Shown: positions 1 to 9,004, counted from the stretch's first letter. The stretch is 64,000 nt of DNA from Bradyrhizobium diazoefficiens (GCF_018129965.1 NZ_JAFCKW010000002.1:668572-732571), one strand, 5' to 3'. Notes: generated by a model from the sequence alone, not told the origin. Program-made: numbers and translations.

Positions 1-476
1 ACCGCGTCCTTCTCGCCATGCACGATCAGCCCGGAGGACGGGCAGGGCGCCAGGAACGAGAAGTCGTAGAGATTGGCCGGCGGCGCGATCGAGATGAAGC
101 CCTCGACCTCGGGGCGGCGCATCAGGAGCTGCATGCCGATCCAGGCGCCGAACGAGAAGCCGGCGACCCAGCAGGCGCGCGCCTCGGGATTGATGGTCTG
201 CGCCCAGTCGAGCGCCGCCGCCGCATCCGACAATTCGCCGGTGCCGTGGTCGAACGAGCCCTGGCTGCGGCCGACGCCGCGGAAATTGAAACGCAGCACC
301 GAGAAGCCGCGATGCGCGAAGGCGTAGTAGCACTGGTACACGATCTGATGGTTCATCGTACCGTGGAACTGCGGATGCGGATGCAGGATCATCGCGATCG
401 GCGCGTTCTTCTGCTTGGCCGGGTGATAACGGCCTTCGAGACGGCCGGCAGGGCCGGTGAAAATAACTTCGGGCAT
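1..476 (-). CDS. alpha/beta hydrolase, 3'-truncated by the window edge
   Basis: The reading frame opens at the ATG ending at 476 and runs leftwards off the window, so 158 codons are visible and the C-terminus with the catalytic His is missing. The protein has an HPHP segment near residues 32-35, a short-loop RGVGRS stretch, and a nucleophile elbow GFSFGA with the serine near residue 108. This is the pattern of the small COG2945-type alpha/beta hydrolases (usually a little over 200 aa). Substrate is not inferable. It is divergent from the cysteine desulfurase gene starting at 820, with a 343-base gap between them. Confidence 0.85.
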   Translation of the reverse strand, partial: MPEVIFTGPAGRLEGRYHPAKQKNAPIAMILHPHPQFHGTMNHQIVYQCYYAFAHRGFSVLRFNFRGVGRSQGSFDHGTGELSDAAAALDWAQTINPEARACWVAGFSFGAWIGMQLLMRRPEVEGFISIAPPANLYDFSFLAPCPSSGLIVHGEKDA

Positions 477-819
477 CGGTGATCTCTTGATTGATTTGCT
501 GGAAGACGGTCCTGGGCAATCAACCGATTGTGGCCTCATCGACAGCGATGCCGACGAAAGCGCGAATGGAAAGGTGGGGCGGCGCCCTCGGATGAGGCGC
601 GAGCGGCGCGGTGAACTAACGCGGGCGTTCTAACATGAGGCGTGGGTCAAAAAGCAAGCATCTTGAACATCCCCCAATGGGCTCAAGATGTTAGCGTGTC
701 ACCGGCATGTCATGGCGCGCCGCAGGCCGGAATCTCGGTTGCCAAGTGCCCGGCCGCAGCCCATGTCGGGCAGCGAATGGACTCACCAGCTTCCGTCGTC
801 AGGGTAATATAATACTGTC
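477..819. other. intergenic region between divergent hydrolase and suf cluster
   Basis: No gene is seen. In many alphaproteobacteria an Rrf2/IscR-type regulator lies ahead of the suf genes; none is present here. The region holds a perfect 8-bp inverted repeat, CATCTTGA at 659-666 and TCAAGATG at 683-690 with a 16-base spacer. It also holds a short AACGC/GCGTT dyad near 618-629 followed by TTCTAAC. The promoter for the suf cluster should be in here, but I cannot pick a convincing -35/-10 pair. Confidence 0.5.
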
Positions 820-1959
820 ATGCCGCGCCGCGTCTACCTCGACTGGAATGCGACCACTCCGCTTCGCGCAGAGGCGCGCGATGCGATGCTCGCTGCTTAC
901 GCGCTGATCGGTAATCCATCCTCGGTCCACGCCGAGGGGCGGGAGGCACGACGGCTGGTCGAGGACGCCCGCGCCGCGCTTGCCGCGGCAGTGGGGGCGT
1001 TGCCGCGGAACGTGGTCTTCACCTCGGCCGGAACAGAGGCCAATGCGCTGGCGCTGTCGCCTGGCTTGCGGGGACCGTCCGGCGGTCCCGTCGAGCGGCT
1101 GCTGGCCTCGGCGGTCGAGCATGCCTCGGTGCTGGCAGGCGGCCGGTTCCCGCCCGACAGGATCGGCCTGATCCGGGTCACACGCTCCGGCGTGATCGAC
1201 CTTGACCATCTCGAAACGCTGCTTGGCGAGGGTCCGCGGGCGCTGGTCTCGATCATGGCGGCCAACAACGAGACCGGTGCGATCCAGCCGGTCGCGGAGG
1301 CCGCCCGCATCGTGCACGAGGCTGGAGGCCTCCTGCATGTCGATGCGATCCAGGCACTAGGGAAAATTCCCTTCAATATGAACGCAGTCGGAGCGGACCT
1401 TGCGACCGTTTCTGCGCACAAGATCGGCGGTCCCAAGGGGGTTGGCGCGCTCCTGGTAGCCGAGGGAATCGCCGGGCTGGAGCCAGTGCTGCGGGGCGGC
1501 GGACAGGAAAAGAACCGGCGCGCGGGCACCGAGAACGTCGCTGGGATCGCTGGCTTTGGGGCGGCCGTAGAGGCAGTCTTTCAGGCTCTGCCAGAGGATG
1601 CGCAGCGCATGGCAACCCTCAGGACTCGTTTGGAGAATGGCCTTCGCGCGGTCGCCGGCGCGACCGTCTTCTCAGATGATGCGACGAGGTTGCCAAATAC
1701 CGTTCTGTTCACCGCGCCTGGCCTCAAGGCCGAAACCGCCGTGATCGGCTTCGATCTCGAAGGGATCGCGGTATCCTCGGGCTCGGCCTGCTCCTCCGGC
1801 AAGGTCCAGCCGTCCCATGTGCTGTCGGCGATGGGGTACGATGCCACCGTGGCCCAGGGAGCGGTGCGCCTCAGTCTGGGCTGGTCCACGGAACCCGATG
1901 ACATCAACAGGGCGTTAGAGGCTTGGCGAAAGCTTGGTAATGCCCTACTTAGAGCCTAA
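820..1959 (+). CDS. cysteine desulfurase (NifS/IscS class), first gene of the suf cluster
   Basis: A 379-aa PLP enzyme of aminotransferase class V that removes sulfur from L-cysteine to give an enzyme persulfide. The N-terminus YLDWNATTPL, the SAHKIGGPKG pyridoxal-lysine segment and the active-site loop SSGSACSSGK (Cys near residue 324) are all intact. The loop is the longer group I (NifS/IscS) kind, unlike the SufS encoded at 5783, so the cluster carries one desulfurase of each type. sufB follows after 113 bases. The start ATG at 820 fits the family N-terminus; no strong ribosome site is visible before it. Confidence 0.93.
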   Translation: MPRRVYLDWNATTPLRAEARDAMLAAYALIGNPSSVHAEGREARRLVEDARAALAAAVGALPRNVVFTSAGTEANALALSPGLRGPSGGPVERLLASAVEHASVLAGGRFPPDRIGLIRVTRSGVIDLDHLETLLGEGPRALVSIMAANNETGAIQPVAEAARIVHEAGGLLHVDAIQALGKIPFNMNAVGADLATVSAHKIGGPKGVGALLVAEGIAGLEPVLRGGGQEKNRRAGTENVAGIAGFGAAVEAVFQALPEDAQRMATLRTRLENGLRAVAGATVFSDDATRLPNTVLFTAPGLKAETAVIGFDLEGIAVSSGSACSSGKVQPSHVLSAMGYDATVAQGAVRLSLGWSTEPDDINRALEAWRKLGNALLRA

Positions 1960-1986
1960 GCGACGAAACACAGCTTGAACGGTTCT
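1948..1986. promoter_or_regulatory. paired dyads between the desulfurase stop and sufB
   Basis: CTTAG-agc-CTAAG (1948-1960) is a perfect 5-bp dyad over the desulfurase stop codon, and CTTGAACGGTTCTAAG just downstream is an imperfect dyad. The TTCTAA half resembles the halves of rhizobial iron-control boxes recognised by Irr. Iron regulation of suf is known in rhizobia, but assignment of this site is only inference. Confidence 0.25.
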
Positions 1987-2072
1987 AAGCGCGTGCTTTC
2001 TGCCGAAAAACATCGTAATACTCGTCCGAGTTTGATCCACCGCGGTCCTTGAAACCGCGAGCGGAGGATAGA

Positions 2073-3569
2073 ATGCCAGCCGTGCAAGAGACGGTCGATC
2101 GCGTGAAGCGCATCGACGTCGACCAGTATCGTTATGGGTTTGAGACCCTGATCGAGTCCGACAAGGCCCCCAAGGGACTGTCGGAACAGACCGTCAAGTT
2201 CATCTCTGAGAAGAAGAACGAGCCCGCCTGGATGCTGCAATGGCGGCTCGAGGCCTATCGGCGCTGGCTGACCATGACGGAGCCCACCTGGGCGCGCGTC
2301 GACTATCCCAAGATAGACTTCCAGGATCTCTATTATTATTCGGCGCCGAAGCCGAAGAAGACGATCAGCTCGCTCGACGAGATCGATCCGGAGATCCTGA
2401 AGACCTACGAGAAGCTCGGCATCCCCTTGCGGGAAGTCGCCATGCTCGAAGGCGTCGAGCCGAAGCCCGGCGAGGACGACCCGAACCGCCGCAAGATCGC
2501 GGTCGACGCGGTGTTCGACTCGGTCTCGGTCGCCACGACCTTCAAGGCGGAGCTGAAAAAGGCCGGCGTGATCTTCATGCCGATCTCGGAAGCCATCCGC
2601 GAGCATCCCGAACTGGTGCAGAAATATCTGGGATCGGTGGTTCCGACCTCGGACAATTACTATGCGACGCTGAACTCGGCGGTGTTCTCCGACGGCTCGT
2701 TCGTCTACGTGCCGCCGGGCGTGCGCTGCCCGATGGAGCTGTCGACCTATTTCCGCATCAACGAGCGCAACACCGGCCAGTTCGAGCGCACGCTGATCAT
2801 TGCGGACAAGGGCTCCTACGTCTCCTATCTCGAAGGCTGCACCGCGCCGCAGCGCGACGAGAACCAGTTGCATGCCGCCGTGGTCGAACTCGTCGCCCAT
2901 GACGACGCCGAGATCAAATATTCGACGGTGCAGAACTGGTATCCGGGCAATTCGGAAGGCAAGGGCGGCATCTACAATTTCGTCACCAAGCGTGGCGACT
3001 GCCGCGGCAACAATTCCAAGATCTCCTGGACCCAGGTCGAGACCGGTTCGGCCATCACCTGGAAATATCCGAGCTGCATCCTGCGCGGCGACAATTCGCG
3101 CGGCGAGTTCTACTCGATCGCGATCTCGAACGGCTATCAGCAGGTCGATAGCGGCACCAAGATGATCCATCTCGGCAAGAACACCACGAGCCGGATCATC
3201 TCCAAGGGCATCGCCGCCGGCAAATCGCAGAACACCTATCGCGGCCTCGTCACCGCGCATCGGAAAGCCACCGGCGCGCGCAACTTCACGGCCTGCGATT
3301 CGCTGCTGATCGGCGACAAATGCGGCGCGCACACCGTGCCGTACATCGAGGCCAAGAACTCGTCTGCAACGTTCGAACACGAGGCGACGACCTCGAAGAT
3401 CTCCGAGGACGTGCTGTTCTACTGCATCCAGCGTGGCCTCAGCCAGGAAGAGGCTGTCGGCCTCGTCGTCAACGGCTTCGTCAAGGATGTGCTGCAGCAA
3501 CTGCCGATGGAATTCGCGGTGGAAGCGCAGAAGTTGATTTCGATCTCGCTCGAAGGGTCGGTCGGCTAG
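2073..3569 (+). CDS. sufB: Fe-S cluster scaffold protein SufB
   Basis: A 498-aa SufB, a subunit of the SufBCD scaffold that assembles clusters in the cytoplasm using sulfur from SufS and ATP turnover by SufC. The whole length reads as SufB, including the beta-helix core and the C-terminal EHEATTSKI segment followed by an FYCIQRGLS stretch. I chose the ATG at 2073 because GGAGG lies at 2063-2067; an in-frame start 24 bases upstream has no such site. It is followed by a 130-base gap with a palindromic repeat and then sufC. Confidence 0.97.
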   Translation: MPAVQETVDRVKRIDVDQYRYGFETLIESDKAPKGLSEQTVKFISEKKNEPAWMLQWRLEAYRRWLTMTEPTWARVDYPKIDFQDLYYYSAPKPKKTISSLDEIDPEILKTYEKLGIPLREVAMLEGVEPKPGEDDPNRRKIAVDAVFDSVSVATTFKAELKKAGVIFMPISEAIREHPELVQKYLGSVVPTSDNYYATLNSAVFSDGSFVYVPPGVRCPMELSTYFRINERNTGQFERTLIIADKGSYVSYLEGCTAPQRDENQLHAAVVELVAHDDAEIKYSTVQNWYPGNSEGKGGIYNFVTKRGDCRGNNSKISWTQVETGSAITWKYPSCILRGDNSRGEFYSIAISNGYQQVDSGTKMIHLGKNTTSRIISKGIAAGKSQNTYRGLVTAHRKATGARNFTACDSLLIGDKCGAHTVPYIEAKNSSATFEHEATTSKISEDVLFYCIQRGLSQEEAVGLVVNGFVKDVLQQLPMEFAVEAQKLISISLEGSVG

Positions 3570-3575
3570 CTCCGG

Positions 3576-3680
3576 CCTCATCCTGAGAAGGCCGCGCAAG
3601 CGGCCGTCTCGAAGATGGTACCGGAAAGATTGTTGGCCTCAATCCTTCGAGACGCGCCTTTGGCGCTCCTCAGGATGAGG
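3576..3680. repeat. palindromic intergenic repeat inside the suf operon
   Basis: CCTCATCCTGAG at 3576-3587 is the exact reverse complement of CTCAGGATGAGG at 3669-3680. Inner segments (GTCTCGAAG and CTTCGAGAC) also pair, so the transcript can fold into a long hairpin between sufB and sufC. The 'CTCAGGATGAGG ... CTTCGAGACGCG' wording is a familiar extragenic repeat of Bradyrhizobium and Rhodopseudomonas. It could stabilise the upstream mRNA or alter sufB:sufC ratios. Confidence 0.8.
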
Positions 3681-3699
3681 GGATAGGTGGAAAAAAACG

Positions 3700-4452
3700 A
3701 TGGCTTTGCTTGAAGTGAAAGACCTGCAGGTTCGTGTCGAGGAGCGTGAGATCCTCCACGGGCTGAATCTGACCGTGAACGAGGGCGAGATCCACGCCAT
3801 CATGGGGCCGAACGGCTCCGGCAAATCGACGCTCTCCCACGTCATCGCAGGCAAGCCCGGCTATGAAGTCACCGGCGGCCAAATCCTGTTCAGGGGCGAG
3901 GACCTCCTGGAGATGTCGCCGGACATGCGCGCGGCCAAGGGCGTGTTCCTGGCGTTCCAATATCCGGTCGAGATCCCAGGCGTCGCCACCATGACGTTCC
4001 TGCGTACCGCGCTGAACGCGCAGCGCAAGGCGCGCGGCGAGAGCGAATATTCGACACCGGACTTCCTGAAGAAGGTCCGCGAGGTCTCGAAGTCGCTGAA
4101 CATCCCGCAGGACATGCTCAAGCGCGGCGTCAATGTCGGCTTCTCCGGCGGCGAGAAGAAGCGCAACGAGGTGCTGCAGATGGCGCTGTTCGAGCCGAGC
4201 CTGTGCATTCTCGACGAAATGGATTCCGGCCTCGACATCGACGCGCTCCGGGTCGCGGCCGACGGCGTCAACGCGCTGCATTCGCCCAAGCGCGCGATGG
4301 TCGTCATCACCCATTATCAGCGGCTGCTGAACTACATCGTGCCCGACATCGTCCACGTGATGTCGAAGGGCCGTGTCGTGAAGAGCGGCGGCAAGGAACT
4401 GGCGCTCGAGCTGGAAGCGACCGGCTACGCCCAGTTCGAGGACGCCGCGTAA
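3700..4452 (+). CDS. sufC: Fe-S cluster assembly ATPase SufC
   Basis: A 250-aa ABC-type ATPase that is soluble and partners SufB and SufD rather than a membrane transporter. Walker A is GPNGSGKST at residues 36-44, the signature is FSGGEKKRNE near 148, and Walker B with switch is LCILDEMDSGLD near 168, the typical SufC wording. AGGTGG lies 11 bases before the ATG. sufD begins 11 bases after the stop. Confidence 0.98.
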   Translation: MALLEVKDLQVRVEEREILHGLNLTVNEGEIHAIMGPNGSGKSTLSHVIAGKPGYEVTGGQILFRGEDLLEMSPDMRAAKGVFLAFQYPVEIPGVATMTFLRTALNAQRKARGESEYSTPDFLKKVREVSKSLNIPQDMLKRGVNVGFSGGEKKRNEVLQMALFEPSLCILDEMDSGLDIDALRVAADGVNALHSPKRAMVVITHYQRLLNYIVPDIVHVMSKGRVVKSGGKELALELEATGYAQFEDAA

Positions 4453-4463
4453 GGAATTTTGCG

Positions 4464-5786
4464 ATGAACGTTGCTGTGGCAAAGACCGGAAAGGCCCGCG
4501 CGCTGAGCGATCTCTTCGCCAGCGCCGAAGGCCGGCTGCCGGGTTCGCCTGATGTGATCGCGGTGCGCCGCGAGGCGTTCGAGGCCTATGAGCGTCTCGG
4601 ACTGCCGCATCGCCGGATCGAGGAATGGAAATACACCGATCTGCGCGCGCTGGTCGGCGAGGTTCTGCCGCTTGCGGCGACGCCCGATGCGGCTGCGCTG
4701 AAGCGCGCTGCGGACGCGGTGAAGGCCCAGGCGATCGATGGCGCCCGCAAGCTGGTGCTGGTCGACGGCGTGTTTGCCGCTGATCTGTCCGATGCCGCTT
4801 CGCTCGGCTCCGAAGCCACCATCACGACATTGCGCGAGATGCTGGGCAACGCAGCCAATCCGGCCGCCGGTGACCTGCTGCGGACCATCACGACCGATGC
4901 GGTGATCTCGCTGAACGCGGCGATGGCGACCGACGGCATCGTGCTCTCGATCGCCGAGGGCGTCGAGTTGTCGGCGCCCGTCCAGATCATCCATGTCGCG
5001 ACCGCGGCGTCCGCCTCGGCGTTCACCCGCTCGCATGTGAAGGTCGGCAGCCGCGCCCGCGCCACCATCATCGAGACCTTTGTCGCGGCAGGGCAGGCGG
5101 GCGCCTACCAGGTCAACGACGCCGTCGTTCTCTGGGTCGGCAACGAGGCCGACGTCGCCCATATCCGCCTGATGGACGATGCGGCTGACGCCGTGAACAT
5201 CAGCTCGCAGTTCGTCACGATCGGTGCGAACACGAAGCTGAACGTCTTCAGCATGACCAGCGGCGCTGCTGTCAGCCGCCTCCAGGGCTGGATCACGCTG
5301 GCGGGCGAGGGCAGCGAGCTCTCGGTCAACGGTGTCAACCTGCTGAAGGATGCCGAGCACGGTGACACCACGCTGGTGGTCGACCATGCGGTGCCGAACT
5401 GCACCAGCCGTGAAATCTTCCGCGCCGTGCTGGACGATCGCGCCCATTCGGTGTTTCAGGGCCGCATCATCGTTCGTCCCGACGCGCAGAAGACGGACGG
5501 CAAGATGATGACCCGTGCGCTGCTGCTCTCGGACGAAGCCGAGGCCGACAACAAGCCCGAGCTGGAAATCTTCGCGGACGACGTCTCCTGCGGTCACGGC
5601 GCCACCGCCGGCGCACTGGATGACAGCCTGCTGTTCTATCTGAAGGCGCGCGGCCTGCCCGAAAAGCAGGCCCAGGCGCTGCTGATCCAGGCCTTCGTCG
5701 GTGAAGCCATCGAGCAGATCGCCGATGACGGCTTGCGCGAGCACGTGATCGGCATCGCCGAGCGCTGGCTGGAGCGACGTCAATGA
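4464..5786 (+). CDS. sufD: Fe-S cluster assembly protein SufD
   Basis: A 440-aa SufD, the SufB paralogue that completes the SufBCD complex and is linked to iron entry. The N-terminus (helical, GLPHRRIEEWKYTDLRAL near residues 44-61) and the C-terminal DVSCGHGATAG followed by FYLKARGLP are diagnostic. The reading frame is open far upstream into sufC, but the ATG at 4464 gives the family N-terminus and follows AAGGAA. The stop overlaps the sufS start by four bases (ATGA), indicating translational coupling. Confidence 0.96.
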   Translation: MNVAVAKTGKARALSDLFASAEGRLPGSPDVIAVRREAFEAYERLGLPHRRIEEWKYTDLRALVGEVLPLAATPDAAALKRAADAVKAQAIDGARKLVLVDGVFAADLSDAASLGSEATITTLREMLGNAANPAAGDLLRTITTDAVISLNAAMATDGIVLSIAEGVELSAPVQIIHVATAASASAFTRSHVKVGSRARATIIETFVAAGQAGAYQVNDAVVLWVGNEADVAHIRLMDDAADAVNISSQFVTIGANTKLNVFSMTSGAAVSRLQGWITLAGEGSELSVNGVNLLKDAEHGDTTLVVDHAVPNCTSREIFRAVLDDRAHSVFQGRIIVRPDAQKTDGKMMTRALLLSDEAEADNKPELEIFADDVSCGHGATAGALDDSLLFYLKARGLPEKQAQALLIQAFVGEAIEQIADDGLREHVIGIAERWLERRQ

Positions 5787-7030
5787 GCACCCATCCCGCA
5801 GTCAAGAACGGCTCTTACGACGTCGCGCGCGTGCGCCAGGATTTTCCGGCGCTTAGCCTGCAGGTCTACGGCAAGCCGCTGGTGTATCTGGACAACGCCG
5901 CCTCGGCGCAGAAGCCGAGCGCCGTGCTCGAACGCATGACGCAGGCCTATACCAGCGAATACGCCAACGTGCATCGCGGCCTGCATTACCTCGCCAATGC
6001 CGCGACGGAAGCCTATGAGGGCGGCCGCACCAAGGTCGCGCAGTTCATCAACGCGCCGCGCACCGAGGAAGTGATCTTCACCCGCAACGCGACCGAAGCG
6101 ATCAACCTGGTCGCCGCGTCCTGGGGCGGGCCGAACATCAAGGAGGGCGACGAGATCGTCCTCTCGATCATGGAGCATCACTCCAACATCGTTCCCTGGC
6201 ATTTCCTCAGGGAGCGCCAGGGCGCCGTGATCAAATGGGCCCCCGTCGATGACGAGGGCAATTTCCTCATCGACGAGTTCGAGAAGCTGCTGACGTCGAA
6301 GACCAGGCTGGTCGCGATCACGCAGATGTCGAACGCGCTCGGCACAATCGTCCCGGTCAAGGACGTCGTGAAGATCGCCCATGCCCGCGGCATTCCCGTG
6401 CTGGTCGACGGCAGCCAGGGCGCCGTCCATCTGCCCGTGGACGTCCAGGACATCGGCTGTGACTTCTACGTCTTCACCGGCCACAAGGTCTACGGTCCGA
6501 CCGGCATCGGCGTGCTCTGGGCCAAATACGACCACCTCGTCGCGATGCGCCCGTTCAACGGCGGCGGCGAGATGATCCGCGAGGTCTCGCAAGGTGTCGT
6601 CACCTACGGCGATCCTCCGCACAAATTCGAGGCGGGTACGCCGCCGATCGTCGAAGCTGTCGGCCTCGGCGCAGCCATCGACTACGTCAATTCGATCGGC
6701 AAGGAGCGGATCGCCGCCCATGAGCACGATCTGCTCACCTACGCCCAGGATCGCTTACGCGAGATCAACTCGTTGCGGATCATCGGCACCGCACGAGGCA
6801 AGGGCCCCGTGATTTCCTTCGAGCTCAAGGGCGCGCATGCCCATGACGTCGCCACCGTGATCGACCGCCAAGGCATCGCGGTGCGCGCGGGCACCCATTG
6901 CGTGATGCCGCTTTTAGAGCGGTTCAACGTGACCGCCACATGCCGCGCCTCGTTCGGCATGTATAATACGCGAGAAGAAGTCGATCATCTGGCACGGGCG
7001 CTGTTGAAGGCGCGGGATATGTTCGCATGA
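5783..7030 (+). CDS. sufS: cysteine desulfurase SufS
   Basis: A 415-aa group II cysteine desulfurase supplying sulfur to SufBCD. The pyridoxal lysine is in FTGHKVYGP (near residue 235) and the active-site cysteine in RAGTHC (near residue 373), on the short loop typical of SufS. It overlaps sufD by four bases at the start and the DUF59 gene by four bases at the end. No SufE gene is seen in the window, so the sulfur acceptor must be SufU-like, SufE elsewhere, or SufBCD itself. Confidence 0.96.
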   Translation: MSTHPAVKNGSYDVARVRQDFPALSLQVYGKPLVYLDNAASAQKPSAVLERMTQAYTSEYANVHRGLHYLANAATEAYEGGRTKVAQFINAPRTEEVIFTRNATEAINLVAASWGGPNIKEGDEIVLSIMEHHSNIVPWHFLRERQGAVIKWAPVDDEGNFLIDEFEKLLTSKTRLVAITQMSNALGTIVPVKDVVKIAHARGIPVLVDGSQGAVHLPVDVQDIGCDFYVFTGHKVYGPTGIGVLWAKYDHLVAMRPFNGGGEMIREVSQGVVTYGDPPHKFEAGTPPIVEAVGLGAAIDYVNSIGKERIAAHEHDLLTYAQDRLREINSLRIIGTARGKGPVISFELKGAHAHDVATVIDRQGIAVRAGTHCVMPLLERFNVTATCRASFGMYNTREEVDHLARALLKARDMFA

Positions 7031-7398
7031 GTGACACGGCCGACATCAAAGCCAATCCGATGGAGACCCGGTCGGCGCTGCCGCCGGAGGAGACCGAGCG
7101 TCTCACCACCGAGATCATCGCCGGTCTCAAGACCGTGTTCGATCCGGAAATCCCGGCCGACATCTATGAGCTGGGCCTGATCTACAAGGTCGAGATCAAG
7201 GACGACCGCTCCGTCGACGTCCAGATGACGCTGACGACGCCGAACTGCCCGGCCGCCGGCGAACTGCCGACCATGGTCGAGAACGCGGTCGCCAGCGTTC
7301 CCGGCGTCGGCGTGGTCGACGTCAAGGTGGTCTGGGAGCCGGCCTGGACGCCCGAACGCATGAGCGACGAGGCCCGCCTCGTGCTCAACATGTGGTGA
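7027..7398 (+). CDS. sufT: SUF-associated DUF59 (MIP18-type) protein, SufT-like
   Basis: A 123-aa protein of the MIP18/DUF59 family, which aids maturation or transfer of Fe-S clusters. The conserved DPEIPADIYELGLIY segment (about residues 39-53) and the TTPNCPAAGELP motif with the family cysteine (about 75-86) are present. It overlaps sufS by four bases and lies 64 bases before sufA, in the usual place in alphaproteobacterial suf operons. Confidence 0.93.
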   Translation: MSDTADIKANPMETRSALPPEETERLTTEIIAGLKTVFDPEIPADIYELGLIYKVEIKDDRSVDVQMTLTTPNCPAAGELPTMVENAVASVPGVGVVDVKVVWEPAWTPERMSDEARLVLNMW

Positions 7399-7462
7399 CG
7401 CGTAGGCTTGCTTTGAATCTCCCTGGCATTGAATTCACGCCGCAACGGACCACATCATCGAC

Positions 7463-7873
7463 ATGACCCAGATATCGTCAGGCTCGACACCGGCATCCCC
7501 TCCCAAACCGCGGCGGCCCCGCCCGCAGGTGATGCGGCTGACCGATGCCGCCGCCCAGCGGATCAGCGAACTGACGAGCCGCGCCGACTCCGAGATCGTG
7601 GGCCTGCGCGTCGGCGTGAAGAACGGCGGCTGCGCCGGCCAGTCCTACACGGTCGAATACGCCCATGACGTCCGCCCGACCGACGAGGTTGTCGAGGACA
7701 AGGGCGTCAAGATCCTGGTCGACCCGAAGGCCGTGCTGTTCCTGCTCGGCACCGAGATGGACTACAAGGCCGACAAGATGCAGGCCCAGTTCGTCTTCAA
7801 CAACCCCAACCAGGTCTCCGCCTGCGGTTGCGGCGAGTCGGTCGAGCTGCGTCCGGCCAAGATCGACGGGTAA
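7463..7873 (+). CDS. sufA: A-type Fe-S carrier protein SufA/IscA
   Basis: A 136-aa A-type carrier that passes clusters from the SufBCD scaffold to target proteins. All three conserved cysteines are present: one in NGGCAGQSY and two in ACGCGES near the C-terminus. A proline-rich N-terminal extension of about 22 residues precedes the usual family start (VMRLTDAAAQRI), so the protein is somewhat longer than the roughly 107-aa norm. It is the last gene of the suf operon. Confidence 0.95.
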   Translation: MTQISSGSTPASPPKPRRPRPQVMRLTDAAAQRISELTSRADSEIVGLRVGVKNGGCAGQSYTVEYAHDVRPTDEVVEDKGVKILVDPKAVLFLLGTEMDYKADKMQAQFVFNNPNQVSACGCGESVELRPAKIDG

Positions 7874-7954
7874 TTTTTTCCGGTCATTGCCTCGCTTCGC
7901 CCGCAATGGCGAGGATGCTATGAGGGGTCGCTTGCTCGCGCAGGGAATCCTCCA

Positions 7955-8383
7955 ATGGACCGCGACTTCCTGACCGACCTGTTCGCCGATTTCGGCCCTG
8001 TCACCATCCGCAAGATGTTCTCCGGCTACGGCATTTCGGCCGACGGCATCAACTTCGCGCTGGCCCTGCGCGCCGGCCTGTTCTTCCGCGCCGACGCGGT
8101 GACTATCCCGGACTTTGAGGCCGAAGGCTCGAGGCCGTTTCAATATTCGACCCGGGCCAAGACCGTGACGGTCAACTCCTACTGGGAGTTGCCGGCGCGG
8201 CTGTTCGACGATTCCGAGGATCTCGTCAGATGGGCGAGCGCCGCGCTCGCCGCCGCCCAGCGTGCCAAGGTCAAGAAGCCGAAGGCGAAGAAGGCCGCGA
8301 AGAAAATGGTGGGTAAACCCGCAAAGAAACGAGTAGCCAACAAGTCGATCCGCAAGGTGGACAAAGCGACTCGTCCGCCGTAG
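7955..8383 (+). CDS. TfoX N-terminal domain protein with lysine-rich tail
   Basis: A 142-aa protein. Residues 1 to about 95 match the TfoX N-terminal domain (FGPVTIRKMFSGYGI, then FFRADA and FQYSTRA). Residues about 105-142 are a basic tail of KKPKAKKAAKK type, like the AK-rich tails of bacterial histone-H1-like proteins. TfoX is a competence regulator in gamma-proteobacteria, but single-domain TfoX-N proteins in alphaproteobacteria have no settled role. The tail suggests nucleic-acid binding. It is convergent with fabA. Confidence 0.8.
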   Translation: MDRDFLTDLFADFGPVTIRKMFSGYGISADGINFALALRAGLFFRADAVTIPDFEAEGSRPFQYSTRAKTVTVNSYWELPARLFDDSEDLVRWASAALAAAQRAKVKKPKAKKAAKKMVGKPAKKRVANKSIRKVDKATRPP

Positions 8384-8407
8384 CTCTATTAGAGCGAAGG
8401 CGGAAGC

Positions 8408-8441
8408 GTGCCCACCGTTCAAAATGCAAGATGGTGGGCAC
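8408..8441. repeat. hairpin repeat between convergent tfoX-like gene and fabA
   Basis: GTGCCCACC at 8408-8416 and GGTGGGCAC at 8433-8441 form a perfect 9-bp stem. It has no T run, so it is not a clear intrinsic terminator, but it sits between two gene ends and may act on both. The GTGGGCAC wording recurs in Bradyrhizobium intergenic repeats. Confidence 0.6.
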
Positions 8442-8473
8442 GGCGTTGCGCGCCTTTGCGCACCTACGGCGCT

Positions 8474-9004
8474 TCACTCCACGGCCTTCGTCAGGCCGAC
8501 CCGCATGTCCTTGGCCGTGAAGATGCAGACGCCGTCCGCGAGCACGCGGCCGTCGCCAATTCCGAGCACCAGCTTGCCGCGCCTGACCATGCGCATGGCG
8601 ACCTCGTAGCGCACGCATCCTGTGTCCGGCGTGATGAATCCCGTGGCGTCCACCTCGCCGACGCCGATGGCGCGGCCCTTGCCGGGTGAGCCCGACCAGC
8701 CGAGCCAGTAGCCGATCATCTGCCACATCGCATCGAGGCCAAGGCTTCCCGGCATGATCGGATCACCGCGAAAGTGGCAATCGAAGAACCAATGTCCCGG
8801 TACGATGTCGAGTTCGCCGGTGATGTGGCCCTTGCCGAATTCGCCGCCGTCCAGGCTGATCTCGGTGATGCGGTCCATCATCAGCATGGGCGGTGCTGGC
8901 AATTGCGCATTGCCCGGGCCGAAATAGCCGCCTTCGCTCGATCTCAGCAGTTCGTCCCTGCTGTAGGACGATTGCGGCGTGTGAAAGTCATGAGGGTTGG
9001 GCAC
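8474..9004 (-). CDS. fabA: 3-hydroxydecanoyl-ACP dehydratase FabA
   Basis: A 176-aa bifunctional dehydratase/isomerase that introduces the cis double bond in type II fatty-acid synthesis. It follows E. coli FabA along its length: LPAPPMLMMDRI, then DCHFRGDPIMPG with catalytic His77, then LGLDAMWQ with catalytic Asp91 (equivalents of His70 and Asp84). The start is GTG at 9004, preceded by AGAGGA at good spacing. fabB usually neighbours fabA but is not in this window; the gene downstream faces it and the gene upstream is a diguanylate cyclase. Confidence 0.95.
   Translation of the reverse strand: MPNPHDFHTPQSSYSRDELLRSSEGGYFGPGNAQLPAPPMLMMDRITEISLDGGEFGKGHITGELDIVPGHWFFDCHFRGDPIMPGSLGLDAMWQMIGYWLGWSGSPGKGRAIGVGEVDATGFITPDTGCVRYEVAMRMVRRGKLVLGIGDGRVLADGVCIFTAKDMRVGLTKAVE

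Noticed and set aside
1956..3599. 547-codon minus-strand frame opposite sufB
   Set aside because: It is the complement of a clear sufB gene in GC-rich DNA; the product is arginine/aspartate-rich with no family.
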